Source: Pseudomonadota bacterium
GTDB taxonomy: Bacteria > Myxococcota_A > Polyangia > GCA-2747355
Length of the DNA stretch: 64,000 nucleotides
Assembly: GCA_016702545.1 (NCBI GenBank)
Contig: JADJDT010000019.1
Location: 1-64,000, forward strand
Direction: 5' to 3'
The position numbers and the translations under genes are program-made. Shown one piece after another: positions 15,672 through 24,969 of the stretch (positions within the stretch are counted from its first letter, which is position 1; every line of letters begins with the position of its first letter). Below the pieces are notes generated by a model that saw only the letters and a list, made by a program, of their open reading frames with translations, made no database searches and was not told where the DNA came from.

Positions 15672-17465
15672 GTGCGGCTCCCGGTCGGTTTCGCGACTGA
15701 CAGCCTTTACCTTTCGCCCTTTGCCTACGTGGCATTTGGTCCGGACGTCCTCCGCGCGCGCCCCGTCGATCTCTTCCGTCCCCGGCCCATCGACCTCGCG
15801 CCAGCGGGTCGCACCTGCAGCGACGCCGCCGAGATCGCCTGCGTGACGGAGGCGCAAGGCCGCTTCAACCAGTGCGTGCTCGCCTGCGATGGAGCCTGCG
15901 CCACGGACGAACGCTGGCCCTTCCCGGCGCGCACCGCGGTCTGCATGACGTGTCGGCGCCAGCGCGACGACTGTGGTTGGACGCGCCAGCAGGAGCTCGA
16001 GGCCTGCCATCGAAGCCACGCCTGTCCGGTCGGGTATTCGTGTTCGACGGACCTGAAGCGGCCGCAGGTCCAGCACTGCTGCCCGGCGGGCATGGTCGCC
16101 TGTGACGGGATCTGTCGCCCTGCGTTTTGCCCCGCGCCAAGGGTCTTGCGCGCAGCGACCTGCCAGTGCGAATGCGGGATCCAATTCTGCTCACCGCCGA
16201 CCGTCGTCGACCCAACGACCTGTCAATGCGTCTGCCCAACCCCCCTGCCCGCCAGCCAAGTTCCAGGCCCACGACACGTGTGCGTGCTCCTGCGCGGCGG
16301 GGTTCACGGAGTGCGGCGACGACTGCGTCACGCTCAGCACGGACCGGCGCAACTGCGGCGCGTGCGCGAACGTGTGCGCTCCTCATGAGGCCTGCTGTTT
16401 TGGCAACTGCGTCGCTCTCAATCGTGATCCGAACTGCGGCGTGTGCGGGACGGATTGCAGGTCACGTGGGCATACATGTTGCCCGACCCAGGGCGGATCG
16501 GCTCGCGGAAGCTGCGTCGATCTGAGGCACGATGCGAAGAACTGCGGGTCCTGCGGTCGCGCATGCGCTCAGAAGTACACGTTCTGCGACCAAGGTCGCT
16601 GCGCCTGCGAACCGGGGTCACCTCCGTGCGGATCCGGCTGCTGCCCGCCCGGCGAAACCTGCTGCATCGACGAGAAGGGATACGCCGTCTGCCGGGACCT
16701 GCGCCACGATGACCAGAACTGCGGTGCGTGCGGCTCCCCCTGCGGAAGCGGGCTGACCTGCTGCGACGGCAGGTGCGTCGACCTGATGAGGAGTCCGACA
16801 AACTGCGGCCGCTGTGGCACCGCGTGCACACCGAGCCAGCGCTGCGAGCTGGGGCGTTGCGTTTGCTCGGCTGGCACGATCGCGTGCGGTTCGGACTGCT
16901 GCACTCCGGGCCTGACATGCTGCACGAATCGCTGCGTCAACCTGCAACGGGATTCCAGCCATTGTGGCCGGTGCGGGACCGCATGCCCCGTGGGCACGAC
17001 CTGTCAGAGCGGACGCTGCCTTTGTCCCTCGGGACAGCCGCCTTGCGGCGTGAACTGCTGCCCGGCCGGTCAGCTTTGCTCCCACGAACACTGCTGTCCG
17101 GCCGGTCACGCCTGGTGCAACGGCCAATGCATCGACGTGCGCAGCGACCCACTGAACTGCGGCGAGTGCAATCGGCCCGTCACGAATTTCAGCATCGCAG
17201 CCAACGGCTACGTGACGACGGTGAATTTGGCATGCTCCGAGTGGCTGGCCTGTCTGTCCGGCCAACTACAGCCCCTGTCCCGCGGATACTACCGGCGGCC
17301 CCTGCTGCCCATCCGCCACGCCCGTGTGCACGGGCGTGGCGGGTCTGCTTTAGGTTCAACGACGGCGTGCTGAGGAACGTGTACGCCTGCTGTCCCACGA
17401 ATGCCCCGCGACCCCTCTTCTCCAACGGCGGCTTGACCTGCCATCCGGCCGACGGCGGACCGTAG
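15672..17465 (+). pseudogene. Secreted-type NCGxCG cysteine-repeat protein, three frameshifts
   Basis: Starts at GTG with GAGG five bases upstream and reads in three frames: shifts near 16240 (in a run of six C), near 17240 and near 17345, all equivalent to one extra base, so the original frame is restored before the stop. The N-terminal part (about 190 codons) has scattered Cys pairs. Then follow seven repeats of the type (V)DLxxDxxNCGxCGxxCxxxxxCCxGxC, such as RNCGACANVC, QNCGACGSPC, TNCGRCGTAC. Such repeats are frequent in cell-surface or exported proteins of myxobacteria. No signal peptide is obvious at this start. The gene follows the PatG-C gene closely and likely shares its transcript. 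Function unknown. Confidence 0.7.
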
Positions 17466-17745
17466 AGTCATCTCCTGAACGCAGCACGCCGCCCCGAGCG
17501 CTAGCAGCGGCGAGCACCAGTGTACGGGCGCGACAACGCCAGCGGGTGGCGCAGCCATGGGTCAGATGACCTCCAGCCAGGGTTAATTTTTCGCGCTGGC
17601 GGCGAAGGCGGGCGCGCGCGGTTCGGGCGTGAGTCGCAGGGCGCCTGGTCGCGGACGCCCTGCGACGCGCTGCTCGTGGTCCGTAGGGCCACGGCCGGCA
17701 TTCGGCCGACCCGGAGCCGCCTTTCGGACGAAACGGCGAGGCCCA

Positions 17746-17921
17746 GGGAGCCGAACCGGGGATGCTTCCAGGGAGCCGAACCGGGGATGCTTCCAGGGAG
17801 CCGAACCGGGGATAGGGAGCCGATAGGGAGCCGGATAGGGAGCCGAACCGGGGATGGTTGAGCCCCGGAACCCGAACGAGGGAGCCGAACCGGGGATGGT
17901 TGAGCCCCGGAACCCGAACGG
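17746..17921. repeat. Nested tandem repeats GGGAGCCGAACCGGGGAT...
   Basis: Two adjacent 25-bp units of GGGAGCCGAACCGGGGATGCTTCCA are followed by shortened units (GATAGGGAGCC three times) and then two 42-bp units that add GGTTGAGCCCCGGAACCCGAACG. All share the core GGGAGCCGAACCGGGGAT. The rest of 17466-18138 holds no gene I can support. Repeat units abut without unique spacers, so this is not CRISPR. Confidence 0.8.
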
Positions 17922-18138
17922 GAGATGGTTCCGGGCTCTGTTTGAAGGTCTTTCGCCAGGGGGATGGCACCTGGCGGGAGCACGTCTCCACGTGCGTTCG
18001 GGATGGACGACCGGAGCGCGGCTTCTGAGCCGGGTGCGGGGGCGATGTGGCACTGCGCATCGCGCGCTGGACGCAGCACCGCCGGGGTGAAGCAGCGTGG
18101 GTGAGCGTGAGGGGTGGAAGGGCGAGCGTGGAGCGGCG

Positions 18139-18690
18139 TCAGCTGGGCGCTGCCCAGCAAACACCGGCATGGAGCCGCATCGCGTAGGTGCCGGGCGGGA
18201 AGACCACGTCTCGTACGCCGGAGCGGAAGGCGACCCAGGCGCAGCGGTAGTGCTCAAGGAAGGCCTTAAGGCGCTGCGGGGCCTCGATGCGCGCCCACTT
18301 GTTGGTGCTGGCGACGCGGGGGCTGAGCTGGCGCCGGGGGGCGTGGGTGGGGGGCGTGTCGAGGGGTGACTGGGCCAGCACGCGACGCGGGCCGAGCACC
18401 GCGCGTCCTGCTGCGGCCCGCTCCGCGGCCAGCGCGGCCTCGCGTTCGGCGATGGCGCCATTCAACAGCGCGCGGTAGTCCGCCGGCGGCAGGTGCGCCC
18501 ACGCGGGCAAGGGCTTGAGCGCGAGCGTGGCGGACGGGGGCACGGGCCCCTCCGCGCGAAAGAACCCCACCGGTCGCTCGACGCGCAACGGCTGGCCAGG
18601 GTCCAGCGCGCAGCTATGCACGCCGGGCCACATCCGGCTGCGCACCACCAGCCCAGCGGTGACCGGGTTGGTGAGGGTGTAGACAGCGGT
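18139..18690 (-). pseudogene. RAYT (REP-associated Y1) transposase, C-terminal part
   Basis: About 180 codons reading LTAVYTLTNPVTAGLVVRSR, WPGVHSC, then FFRAEGPVPPSATLALKPLP and ending HAGVCWAAPS. The block xYTLTNPVxAGLVxRxxxWPGVHS is the end of the Y1 domain in RAYT-type proteins. The N-terminal half with the catalytic His and Tyr is missing: similarity stops at a REP-like palindrome (18696) and a 17-bp triplicate repeat. RAYTs mobilise short palindromes; several GGTGCCxxGCACC palindromes of this window are candidate substrates. Nothing indicates that it is still active. Confidence 0.65.
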
Positions 18691-18695
18691 CAAGC

Positions 18696-18708
18696 GGTGC
18701 CTGGCACC
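18696..18708. repeat. REP-like palindrome GGTGCCTGGCACC
   Basis: 13-bp palindrome at the broken edge of the RAYT gene, with the same core as the repeats at 5830, 14048, 27523, 27559, 27615 and 28446. Confidence 0.6.
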
Positions 18709-18753
18709 CAACGATCGCAGGCACCCAACGATCGCAGCACCCAACGATCGCAG
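18704..18753. repeat. 17-bp tandem repeat, three copies
   Basis: GCACCCAACGATCGCAG occurs twice exactly and a third time without its first base. The first unit overlaps the REP-like palindrome, so the repeat seems to have grown from its edge. Confidence 0.85.
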
Positions 18754-18899
18754 GCCGCGACCACGCCGCGCCCGGCGAGGGCCTCGGCGCCTTCCTCCGC
18801 CGCCAGGGCCCCGACGCCGTGATCGCCCACTTGGCCGCCCAAACCACCACCGCCGCGCTGATGCAAAAGACCTTCCGCACCGACGACGTGCTCGCCTGA
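18754..18899 (+). pseudogene. C-terminal gene fragment (copy 2), unrecognised
   Basis: Reads HAAPGEGLGAFLRRQGPDAV then IAHLAAQTTTAALMQKTFR and TDDVLA before TGA. From DAVIAHL on it equals copy 1 at 3493-3580. The fragment starts at the 17-bp repeats. Probably the tail of a mobile-element gene; family not recognised. Confidence 0.4.
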
Positions 18900-19000
18900 G
18901 AGGCGGCGCCGGGGCGGCACCACCCGCCCGTGGATGCAACGCCCAAAAAGTGATCCAGGGCAGCACGCTAAAAGTGATCCACCCTGGGCACGGTTGAGAG

Positions 19001-19750
19001 TTAAGCGGTCTCGGTTCGTTGGCTCCTGTAGGACTTGCCCTTGGTCGTGAGGATGTGGGCGTGATGAGCGAGGCGGTCGAGCAAGGCCGTGGTGAGCTTC
19101 TCGCTGCCAAAGACCTGCACCCACTCGCCGAAGGCCAGATTGCTGGTAACGACAGTGGAGCAGCGCTCATAGCGATCGGCGAGGAGGTTGAAGAGCAGCT
19201 CGGCCTCGACTTTGTCGAGCGGGACAAAGCCGAGCTCATCGAGAATCAGCAGCGGCGCGCGCTGGTAGTGGCGGTGCAGCTGATGCAGACGGCGTTCGTC
19301 ACGGGCCTCGACGAGCTGTCGGACCAGGTCGGCGACGCGGACGAAGGCGACGCGGGTGCGGCGCTTGGCGGCCTCGACGCCCAGGGCGATCGCCAGGTGC
19401 GTCTTGCCGGTGCCGATCGGGCCGACGATGACGACATCCTCGGCATCATCGATGAATTGGCCGGTGGACAGGGCCTGGATTTTGGATTTGCTCACCCCGC
19501 GCAGCGCGGCCCAGTCGAGCATGTCGAGCGTCTTGGTGTCGGGGAAACGGGCCTCGGCGATGCGGCGGTGGGCGACGTTTTGCTGGCGGGTGGTGACCTC
19601 GAGCGATAGCAGCTCTTGGACGACGGCCTCGTAGGTCCACGAGCCGTCTTGGGCCTGGCGGCAGACCGCGGCGAGCTGACGGGCGATGGTCGGCAGCTTG
19701 AGCTCCTTGCACAGCCCTTCGATGATGGCGATGGTGGCGGCGTGGTTCAT
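19001..19750 (-). CDS. istB: IS21 helper ATPase IstB
   Basis: About 249 residues from MNHAATIAIIEGLCKELKLP. AAA+ ATPase with Walker A GPIGTGKTHLAIALG (about residues 107-121), Walker B LLILDELGFVPLD (about 170), sensor TSNLAFGEWVQVF and the C-terminal LLDRLAHHAHIL block. IstB assembles on DNA and activates the IstA transposase for target capture. The start is chosen because ATG overlaps the istA stop (ATGA), the normal arrangement in IS21; a longer reading of 14 residues runs into istA. The frame is intact, unlike istA. Confidence 0.92.
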   Translation of the reverse strand: MNHAATIAIIEGLCKELKLPTIARQLAAVCRQAQDGSWTYEAVVQELLSLEVTTRQQNVAHRRIAEARFPDTKTLDMLDWAALRGVSKSKIQALSTGQFIDDAEDVVIVGPIGTGKTHLAIALGVEAAKRRTRVAFVRVADLVRQLVEARDERRLHQLHRHYQRAPLLILDELGFVPLDKVEAELLFNLLADRYERCSTVVTSNLAFGEWVQVFGSEKLTTALLDRLAHHAHILTTKGKSYRSQRTETA

Positions 19751-21223
19751 GCGTGCACCTGCGCCAGCAAGGCGTCGAAGTCGGCGGCACACGCCGCCTC
19801 GACGACGTAGTGAGCGAGAGGCTCGGGCACCGGGATAGCCGCCGGTACAGCCTCACGGCGCAGCGCGGCGAGCTCGAGCAGGTGGTGCTGACCGCCGTCG
19901 AGCGCCGTGGTCAGCGCGGCGGCCACCGCCTCGGTGCCGTGCTGGACGACCGCGGCGAGCACCCGCGCCAGGAGGCGACCGGCTTCGCGCCCACCGTGGG
20001 TTTGCTCCAGCAGCGTCCACAGCCTGCCGAAGGGCTCGCCCAGCTCCGCCATCAGCTCTGGAGCGACCTGACGTACCGCTTGTGGCTTGCGGCTCAGCTC
20101 GACCAGATAGTCGCTGTAGCGGATGTGGCGCTCGTGTCGCTGCACGACGGCGAAGCTGCGTCTCCTCGCGACAGATGAAGCGAATGTCGCTCGGCCCGAC
20201 GTACGCCATTACGTCGAGCAGCCGCCAGTGGCTCGGTAGCGAATACGTCTCGGCGTGGTAGGTGACCAGCGCCTTGCGGCTGGCACGCAGCGCTACGGCC
20301 AGGCGCGGCTCAAAGGGTCGAGCGGGAAGCGGCCGTAGCACCGGCTGCTCCTGCGCGAAGCGCTGCATCACGGTCTGGCCCTGGGCATCGCGCCGCCGCT
20401 GCGCTTGTGTCGAGGCGCTCGAGCAGCTCGGCAGACACCTGCTCGAGCGTTTCGCCCGCAGGAACAGGCACCAGGTGCTGCAGCCGTATGCCCTTGCCGC
20501 GCCCCTCGACGCCTCCTTTGTCGTGTCCGGTCCCCACCCGCGCAAAGCACGGTTCGAACAGGTAGTGCGTCGATAGCGCCATGAAGCGCTGCGTCAGCAC
20601 GCGCCCGGGAAACAGCACCCGCCGCACCGCTGCCGACAAATTGTCGTAGACGCACCGCGTAGGCACGCCGCCCAGATGCGCGAACGCTCGCACGTGTCCG
20701 TCGAGAAACGCTGTCTGGTCGCACCGATCGTACAACCACGCCACGTCTCGGCCTGAGTACATCAGCCGTAGCAAGAACATCCAACGCTTGACGCGCTGCT
20801 CGGCCAGATCGAGCGTGACCTCGAAAAGTCGACCTGCGCTTCATCGCCAGCGCGATGCACCAGCGGCACGAAGCCCTCTGTGCGCAGCCGCCGCCATTGC
20901 CGCACCAGCTTGCGCACGCTGGTCTCGCCGACCGCCACGCCTTCGCTGACCAGCTGCTGGTGCACACGTGTCGCTGTGATGCGCTGCTTGGCCGTCGTGC
21001 GGCTCGACCAGGCCTCGAGCAGCTCCTCGACGCGCGGTCCTACCCGATCGAGCACTGGCCGCTGCCGTTTGATCGCTGGCCGGATGCGCCCCGGCTCGTC
21101 TTGCTCCACGTACTTGCGCACCGTGTTGCGGCTCAGCCCGAGCTGCTGGGCGACCTCCCGCCGACTCAGCCCTTCTACGAGCACCTTGTGTCGAATAACA
21201 TGCACCTGATCCATCCTGAGCAT
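19747..21223 (-). pseudogene. istA: IS21 transposase IstA, frameshifted
   Basis: The start is MLRMDQVHVIRHKVLVEGLS with the HTH SRREVAQQLGLSRNTVRKYV. The integrase core follows: AGDEAQVDF with the first Asp at about 20830, then VPTRCVYDNLSAAV with the second Asp at about 20650, and GHDKGGVEGRGKGIR with the Glu region. The end is the C-terminal domain HYVVEAACAADFDALLAQV. The reading frame changes at about 20830, 20395 and 20160. Total length is about 492 codons, normal for IstA. With istB and both element ends intact, either this copy has recently lost activity or the indels are sequence errors. Confidence 0.85.
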
Positions 21224-21339
21224 CCTTCCCCCCGCCCAGCAACGAGTCCTCACTACCTCGATGCTAGTCGGGTCCGGGGTGCCCCGGGTGGATCACTTCC
21301 TACGTGCTGCCCTGGATCACTTTCTTAGCGCTGCGTCCA

Positions 21340-22083
21340 GCCCGCCTGGAACGAACCTGCCTGACCAGCCTGTTCGGTGTCTGGTACTTCGGTCGAGCCA
21401 AGTTTCCGGCTGAGGAGACCTTCGAAACGCTGACGCGCCCCGCGCTCCGTAGGATCTTCTACTCGGTGGCGTTCTCAGTTTCGTTGGCGCAGTTCATCGT
21501 CGGTCCGCTCGTGCTCTTCACGCTGCCATCACAGGGGTTCCACTCTTCGGGGGTCATCACGATCCGGCTGGGCGCATGCGTCGCGATTCCGGCCGTTTGG
21601 ATGATGTGGAAGGAGCTCGCTGTCCCCGAGCCCCACGGCAATAGACTGCCGTTCATCATCGGCTACCTGTCGATCACGGTCCTCTGCATGGCCATGGGCC
21701 GGCACATGTACCGCGGGGTCGCGTTGGCCGAGCATCGGGCAGCGATGCAGGAGGCGACACGCCAGTGGGTGGATGACTCCGCGCAGGCTGCCTACGACTT
21801 GCGTACCGGACGTGAACGCGCCGTGGCTGGCGTCAGTGATGGGCAGCACCTCTTCCAGAACACCTGCGCGGCCTGTCACGCCGTCGACCGTCGCATCGTA
21901 GGACCGCCCCTCACCGAGATTGCGCAGATTTACGCAGGCAACCCGAACGGCATCGTGACCTGGGCGCGCGCGCCGGGGAAGAGGCGCGCGGACGCGCCCC
22001 AGATGCCGCCGTTCGCTTCGCTGGGAGACAAGCGGCTCCGGAAGATCGCGGAGTACATGTTGCAGGCCGGCTCGGCCCACTGA
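21340..22083 (+). pseudogene. Membrane-anchored c-type cytochrome, 5' end missing (copy 2)
   Basis: An open frame of about 245 codons without a native start: the IS21 end lies directly upstream. Two to three hydrophobic segments come first (FYSVAFSVSLAQFIVGPLVL; ITIRLGACVAIPAVWMM; FIIGYLSITVLCMAMG), then a cytochrome c domain with one haem site CAACH (about base 21865) and the distal ligand region QMPPFASLGDKRLRKIAEYM. The protein would sit in the cytoplasmic membrane with the haem outside and carry electrons. Because copy 1 is also incomplete at its 5' end, the truncation predates the duplication and the IS21 insertion. The parent family was not identified. Confidence 0.6.
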
Positions 22084-22223
22084 GCCGCACGGCCTACTGC
22101 ACCAGTTCGAAGGCGGGACAAGGCAAACGGGGAGCGTGGCGCACGAAAGGAACCCACGGTTCCTAAACGTGATCGGCGACCGGCTGGCTTGCACGCAACG
22201 GAACCTTGGGTTACGTTTTGTGC

Positions 22224-22806
22224 ATGTCGGAGCCGGAATCCAACGGGCCGAACTGGGACCGGCTGTTCGAGACCGCTGCCGGTCAGTCCGGGTACGTCAC
22301 GACGAAACAGGCCGCCGAGGCAGGCTACTCGACCCACCTGCTCCGGAAGCACATCCACGCCGGCCGCGTGACGCGGCCTCAGCGGGGGATTTACCGGCTC
22401 GTGCATTTCCCGGCCACCGAGCACGAGGAGCTGGTCACCGCCTGGCTCTGGTCCGAGCAGGCTGCGGTGATCTCACACCAGACGGCGCTGTCGCTGCACG
22501 GCCTCTCCGACGTGCTGCCGGCGCAGGTCCACCTCACACTCCCGGCTGCGTGGAGGAAGCGCCGCTTCCGCGTGCCGCCCGACGTGGTGCTGCACCACGC
22601 CGACGTAGCGCCTGAGGACCGCGCTTGGTTCTCCTCGGTCCCGATCACGAACCCGCGCCGCACTTAACGACTGCGCACGCGAGGGCCTCTCGCCCGAGCT
22701 GCTCCGACAAGCCGCACAGCAAGCCCTTCGCCGCGGGCTCGTCACGAAGGCCGAGCTCGGTGATGTCGAGGTCGCGCTCAAGCCGTTTGGAGGGCTCGCC
22801 GCATGA
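22224..22806 (+). pseudogene. AbiEi-type antitoxin, frameshifted near its C-terminus
   Basis: Starts MSEPESNGPNWDRLFETAAG. It has the winged-helix N-terminal domain of AbiEi (YVTTKQAAEAGYSTHLLRKH, then GRVTRPQRGIYRLVHFP) and the following ALSLHGLSDVLPAQVHLTLP block. At about 22650 the frame is lost (a stop follows SSVPITNPRRT). The expected C-terminus (NDCAREGLSPELLRQAAQQA, ending FGGLAA) is readable one frame over and ends in ATGA shared with the toxin start. AbiEi proteins repress the operon and neutralise the AbiEii nucleotidyltransferase. The break would leave the DNA-binding part but lose the last 50 residues. Confidence 0.8.
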
Positions 22807-23705
22807 CGCTTCGCACGTACTCGTCCCCCGAGGCCTTCAAGCAGGCCCTCGAACAGCGCCTGCGCACCTCCGCGAAGTCCGGTGCCGAGTTCGCGCGCAA
22901 GCGGCAGCTGCTCGTGTTCGATCGTTTCCTCGCGCGCGTCGTCGCCGTGCTCGGAGATGCCGCAACGCTGAAGGGCGGACTCGTCCTCGAGCTGCGCATC
23001 GAGCGCGCCCGCACCACGAAGGACATCGACCTCCGCATGGTCGGCTCGCCCGACGACATCCTCGCGAGGCTGCAGGAGGCGGGGCGTCGCGACCTGGGCG
23101 ACTTCCTCACGTTCGAGGTCGGCCCCGACGAAGACCACCCGGAGATCCAGAACGACGGCATGCAGTACGACGGGCTTCGCTTCCGCGCCGAGTGCAAGCT
23201 CGCGGGGAAAGTCTACGGCCAGCCCTTCGGCGTCGACGTCGCGTTCGGCGATCCGATCCTCGGCGAGCCCGAGATCGTGGTCGCCGAGGACGTCCTTGCT
23301 TTCGCCGGCATCGCACCGCCGACGCTGCGCCTCTACCCGATCGAGACGCACCTCGCCGAGAAGCTGCACGCGTACACGATGCCGCGGTCGCGCCCGAACT
23401 CGCGGGTGAAGGACCTCCCCGACATCGCCCTGCTCGCGACCGCGCAGCCCATCGACGCGAAGCGCCTGCGCGCCGCGCTCGAGCAGACCTTCACGTTCCG
23501 CAAGACGCACGCGCTACCCGCGAAGGTGCCCGCGCCGCTTGGCGCTTGGACGACGCCCTATGCAGCGATGGCCCGCGAAGACCAGCTGGCGTGGCTCACT
23601 CTCGACGAGGTGACCAAGGCGGCCCAGACCTTCCTCGATCCCGTCCTCGCCGGAGAGCTCGATGCAACGTGGGAGCCTGAGACGTGGAGCTGGCGACTTC
23701 ACTGA
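22803..23705 (+). CDS. AbiEii-type nucleotidyltransferase toxin
   Basis: 300 residues of the AbiEii/AbiGii nucleotidyltransferase family. The polymerase-beta-type motif is TLKGGLVLELRIERARTTKD followed by IDLR (Gly59-60, Asp74 and Asp76), with AEKLHAYTMPRSRPNSRVKD as the second conserved block. Such toxins inactivate tRNAs by adding nucleotides to the 3' end and can protect against phages by abortive infection. The start overlaps the antitoxin stop by four bases. The gene is complete while its antitoxin is apparently broken, which is unusual and argues for a sequence error there, for weak toxicity, or for sufficient residual antitoxin activity. Confidence 0.88.
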   Translation: MTLRTYSSPEAFKQALEQRLRTSAKSGAEFARKRQLLVFDRFLARVVAVLGDAATLKGGLVLELRIERARTTKDIDLRMVGSPDDILARLQEAGRRDLGDFLTFEVGPDEDHPEIQNDGMQYDGLRFRAECKLAGKVYGQPFGVDVAFGDPILGEPEIVVAEDVLAFAGIAPPTLRLYPIETHLAEKLHAYTMPRSRPNSRVKDLPDIALLATAQPIDAKRLRAALEQTFTFRKTHALPAKVPAPLGAWTTPYAAMAREDQLAWLTLDEVTKAAQTFLDPVLAGELDATWEPETWSWRLH

Positions 23706-23761
23706 ATTGGGCCACTTCACTCGCAGGTGAAGTCCACCGATTTAGTGAAGTCTGGCCTCCG

Positions 23762-24127
<366 letters not shown>

Positions 24128-24598
24128 GCTACGGTCTGCTCGCGCGGCATGCCCAGCACCGCGCCAAGCTCGCCGCGCTGCTGCCCGCCGCCCTGGCCGC
24201 TGCGGCGCCCGTAGACGCCCCAGCCGCTACGGCGCCGGTAGACGCCGACGGTGCCGACCCCCACGCCCTGGCGCCGCCGCCCACGCCCCAGGCCACCGCC
24301 CGCCGCTGGCGCTGGGCCGCCCTGCTGCGCAGGGTCTTCAAAGTCGACGTCGCCTCGTGCCCCCGCTGCCGCCACCCGCTGCAACTCATCGCGCTGATCG
24401 CGGAGGCCGCAGCGCTCACCCGCATCCTCGACCACCTCGGTCGAGCCGCCCCACCGCCGCCCGAGCCCGCCCGCCTGCCCCAGCAGACCGAGTGCGACTT
24501 CGAGCTTCAGCCCATCGACCCCGACGCTGCCGACCCCTTCGCCCCATCCGCCCGCGCCCCACCCGACCTCCTCTGGCTCTGCCTCCCCGACCGCTGAC
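24128..24598 (+). pseudogene. IS91-family transposase, C-terminal fragment
   Basis: About 155 codons: an Ala/Pro-rich linker, then the ending RRWRWAALLRRVFKVDVASC, PRCRHPLQLIALIAEAAALT, RILDHLGR and DLLWLCLPDR. This copy keeps the frame that is broken in the fragment at 6831-7993, and so shows what the intact C-terminus looks like. The catalytic domain is absent. Confidence 0.75.
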
Positions 24599-24741
24599 CT
24601 CGACCAGGCGCGGCCCCTTCGCCGACCGCCCCTGCCATCCTTGCGCCCTCGACTCGCCCCTCGGCCGAACTTCCCCTTGCAGATGGCGCCATCACCCGGC
24701 CTTGCCCCCCTCGCTACGCCCCCGCCATACTGCCCCCAGCC

Positions 24742-24769
24742 GCGTAGATCGGCTTTGGAGTTCCTACGC
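24742..24769. promoter_or_regulatory. IS91 terminal hairpin, copy 3
   Basis: GCGTAG / CTACGC with the same 16-nt loop as at 8137 and 14525. The sequence that follows is the open frame of a truncated gene. Confidence 0.7.
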
Positions 24770-24927
24770 ATCGCTCGGTGGCGCGCCTGCTGCTAGCGGA
24801 CTCGAGCCGGCGGCTGACGCGCGAGCGCCAGGTCGCGATCGCGGCCAGCGACGCGGCGTTCGCCGAGGAGCTCGCCGAACGCGAAGCCCAGGCGCGCCAG
24901 CGCCAACAGAATCAGCGCGAATCGTAG
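24770..24927 (+). pseudogene. C-terminal fragment of an unrecognised gene
   Basis: About 52 codons open from the IS91 terminus to TAG: SVARLLLADSSRRLTRERQV, AIAASDAAFAEELAEREAQA, then RQRQQNQRES. Charged, probably helical. No start and no recognisable family. The IS91 terminus seems to have removed its 5' part, as it did to the Mrr-like gene at 8166. Confidence 0.4.
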
Positions 24928-24969
24928 CCCTCGGGCGGCTCGCTCAGCGACGAGAGCCTGTCCCTGAAT

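Larger units (their letters stand above)
18931..21339 (-). mobile_element. IS21-family insertion sequence, complete length
   Basis: About 2.4 kb bounded by TGGATGCAACGCCCAAAAAG at the left and its counterpart TGGACGCAGCGCTAAGAAAG read from the right. Each is followed by TGATCCAGGGCAGCACG and then AAGTGATCCACCC, the double terminal repeats of IS21 elements. A 5-bp target duplication GCCCG flanks it, and the empty site is preserved at 3606-3613. It contains istA and istB on the minus strand in the usual overlapping order. A partial second copy occupies the left edge of the window. Confidence 0.93.
18813..22482. repeat. Duplicated segment, copy 2 (interrupted by IS21)
   Basis: Bases 18813-18930 and 21340-22482 correspond to 3490-4739. 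The IS21 element between them is flanked by GCCCG on both sides, where copy 1 has GCCCG once. Beyond 22482 copy 2 continues through the rest of the AbiE operon, so copy 2 is the more complete version. Confidence 0.85.
24128..24769 (+). mobile_element. IS91-family element, 3' end fragment
   Basis: Matches the last half of the element at 6831-8165, from TCTGCTCGCGC on, including the non-coding end and the terminal hairpin. Its left border cuts the tail-tube gene and its right border cuts another gene (24770-24927), so the fragment lies between two truncated genes. Confidence 0.8.

Noticed and set aside
17746..17921. Possible CRISPR array
   Set aside because: The units follow each other without unique spacers of constant length, vary from about 10 to 42 bp, and no cas gene is nearby.
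18700..19239. Extension of the RAYT open frame across the IS21 left end
   Set aside because: The upstream part of the frame crosses the IS21 terminus and the 17-bp repeats; only the part below 18690 matches the family.
24772..24927. Complete small gene after the IS91 end
   Set aside because: No start codon with a ribosome-binding site; it is open right from the element border and looks like a truncated gene tail.
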